A model generated the notes under the pieces. The model searched no databases, was not told where the DNA came from, and saw nothing but the letters and a program-made list of their open reading frames with translations. A stretch of DNA of 25,725 nucleotides from a bacterium Ga0077546 (GTDB lineage Bacteria > Cyanobacteriota > Vampirovibrionia > Obscuribacterales > Obscuribacteraceae), in NCBI GenBank assembly GCA_001464165.1, contig LNEX01000315.1:1-25725 (forward strand), given 5' to 3'. Of this stretch, positions 25,433 through 25,725 are shown piece by piece. Each line of letters opens with the position of its first letter. Positions within the stretch are counted from its first letter, which is position 1. A program made the translations under genes and the position numbers.

Positions 25433-25725
25433 ATGAAGATTTTTTTGAGAAAAGGAGCCGTTGGGGCACTGTTTATTGCTTTCTCCCTAGCATCTTGTGC
25501 TAGCGTGAGCGTTTCTCCGTCTGCTTTAGCTAGCCAGCACCAGCCTAAAGAACATAAGTCTAAAGACTTTACTGCTCAAGATTTTGCCGAAGCGCAGAGG
25601 CTCTTTGACCAGTACAAAAAGTACGATTTGTCTAACGATATGAAATTGGTTGAACTCTATGCTCCTGATGCCACTATAGAACTAGGTGTAGAGCGTGAGC
25701 GAGGCGACATTCGTTGGCAGAAGCT
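25433..25725 (+). CDS. NTF2/SnoaL-like lipoprotein, 3' end outside the window
   Basis: The ATG is 4 nt after the stop of the membrane coiled-coil gene, with AAAGAG upstream. The frame runs open to the window edge. The N-terminus has a lipobox-like LASC with C22 as the lipidation site, which would need the nearby LspA. After a His/Lys-rich spacer the sequence AQRLFDQYKKYDLSNDMKL and LYAPDATIELG resembles the first helix and strand of NTF2/SnoaL-like domains, as in the secreted protein at 22445. Function is unknown. Confidence 0.6.
   Translation, partial: MKIFLRKGAVGALFIAFSLASCASVSVSPSALASQHQPKEHKSKDFTAQDFAEAQRLFDQYKKYDLSNDMKLVELYAPDATIELGVERERGDIRWQK

Overview
The window is a 25.7 kb, gene-dense bacterial chromosomal segment of intermediate GC with Shine-Dalgarno starts. 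I found no rRNA, tRNA, CRISPR array, insertion sequence or phage module. Several traits would fit a non-photosynthetic cyanobacterial relative of the Obscuribacterales/Melainabacteria type: secreted orthocaspase, PsbP-like and NTF2-like secreted proteins, a zeta-type toxin, and many lineage-specific secreted or membrane proteins. This placement is inference from gene style; no marker gene here settles it.

Layout. 1-408: 3' end of a zeta/AAA-type toxin with a downstream small antitoxin-like gene. 365-806: a broken, ATG-less plus-strand gene. 783-1472 (-): secreted PsbP-like protein. 1632-3157: yifB/comM, frame-broken near its C-terminus. 3258-3759: a frame-broken regulator-type ligand/cover domain. 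3941-5077 (-): DUF4253 protein. 5225-7899: a small proline/lysine-rich protein, a long multidomain protein ending in an HExxH zincin domain (frame-broken just after the HExxH), and a small acidic protein starting 2 nt after the toxin's restored stop. This looks like a polymorphic-toxin/immunity locus and is the best candidate for an undescribed system.

7903-10229 (-): three tandem paralogous polytopic membrane proteins, the middle one lacking about 50 conserved residues. They are divergent from 10318-11709 (+), a secreted caspase-fold protease. 20997 down to 11725 (-): seven tightly packed genes forming a probable operon. In transcription order these are a PDZ protein, a sugar isomerase-like TIM barrel, a GH38 alpha-mannosidase, a secreted helical protein, a GT-C-like membrane protein, a cytochrome P450 and a RibD/DHFR-fold reductase. 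The sugar isomerase, GH38 and GT-C members suggest mannose-containing glycan handling at the envelope.

21210-22126 (+): malate dehydrogenase, frame-broken, followed by a terminator. 22445-25725 (+): secreted NTF2-like protein, lspA (5' end disrupted), rluD, a small membrane coiled-coil protein, and a partial NTF2-like lipoprotein.

A theme runs through the window: at least six plus-strand genes carry a frame break where each half still aligns with its family in a different frame, and in the cases that can be estimated roughly 20-45 nt are missing at the junction. Minus-strand genes, although they cover more bases, are intact apart from one in-frame loss. Whether this is genome decay, population variation or assembly error cannot be decided from the sequence alone, but it affects every functional reading here.
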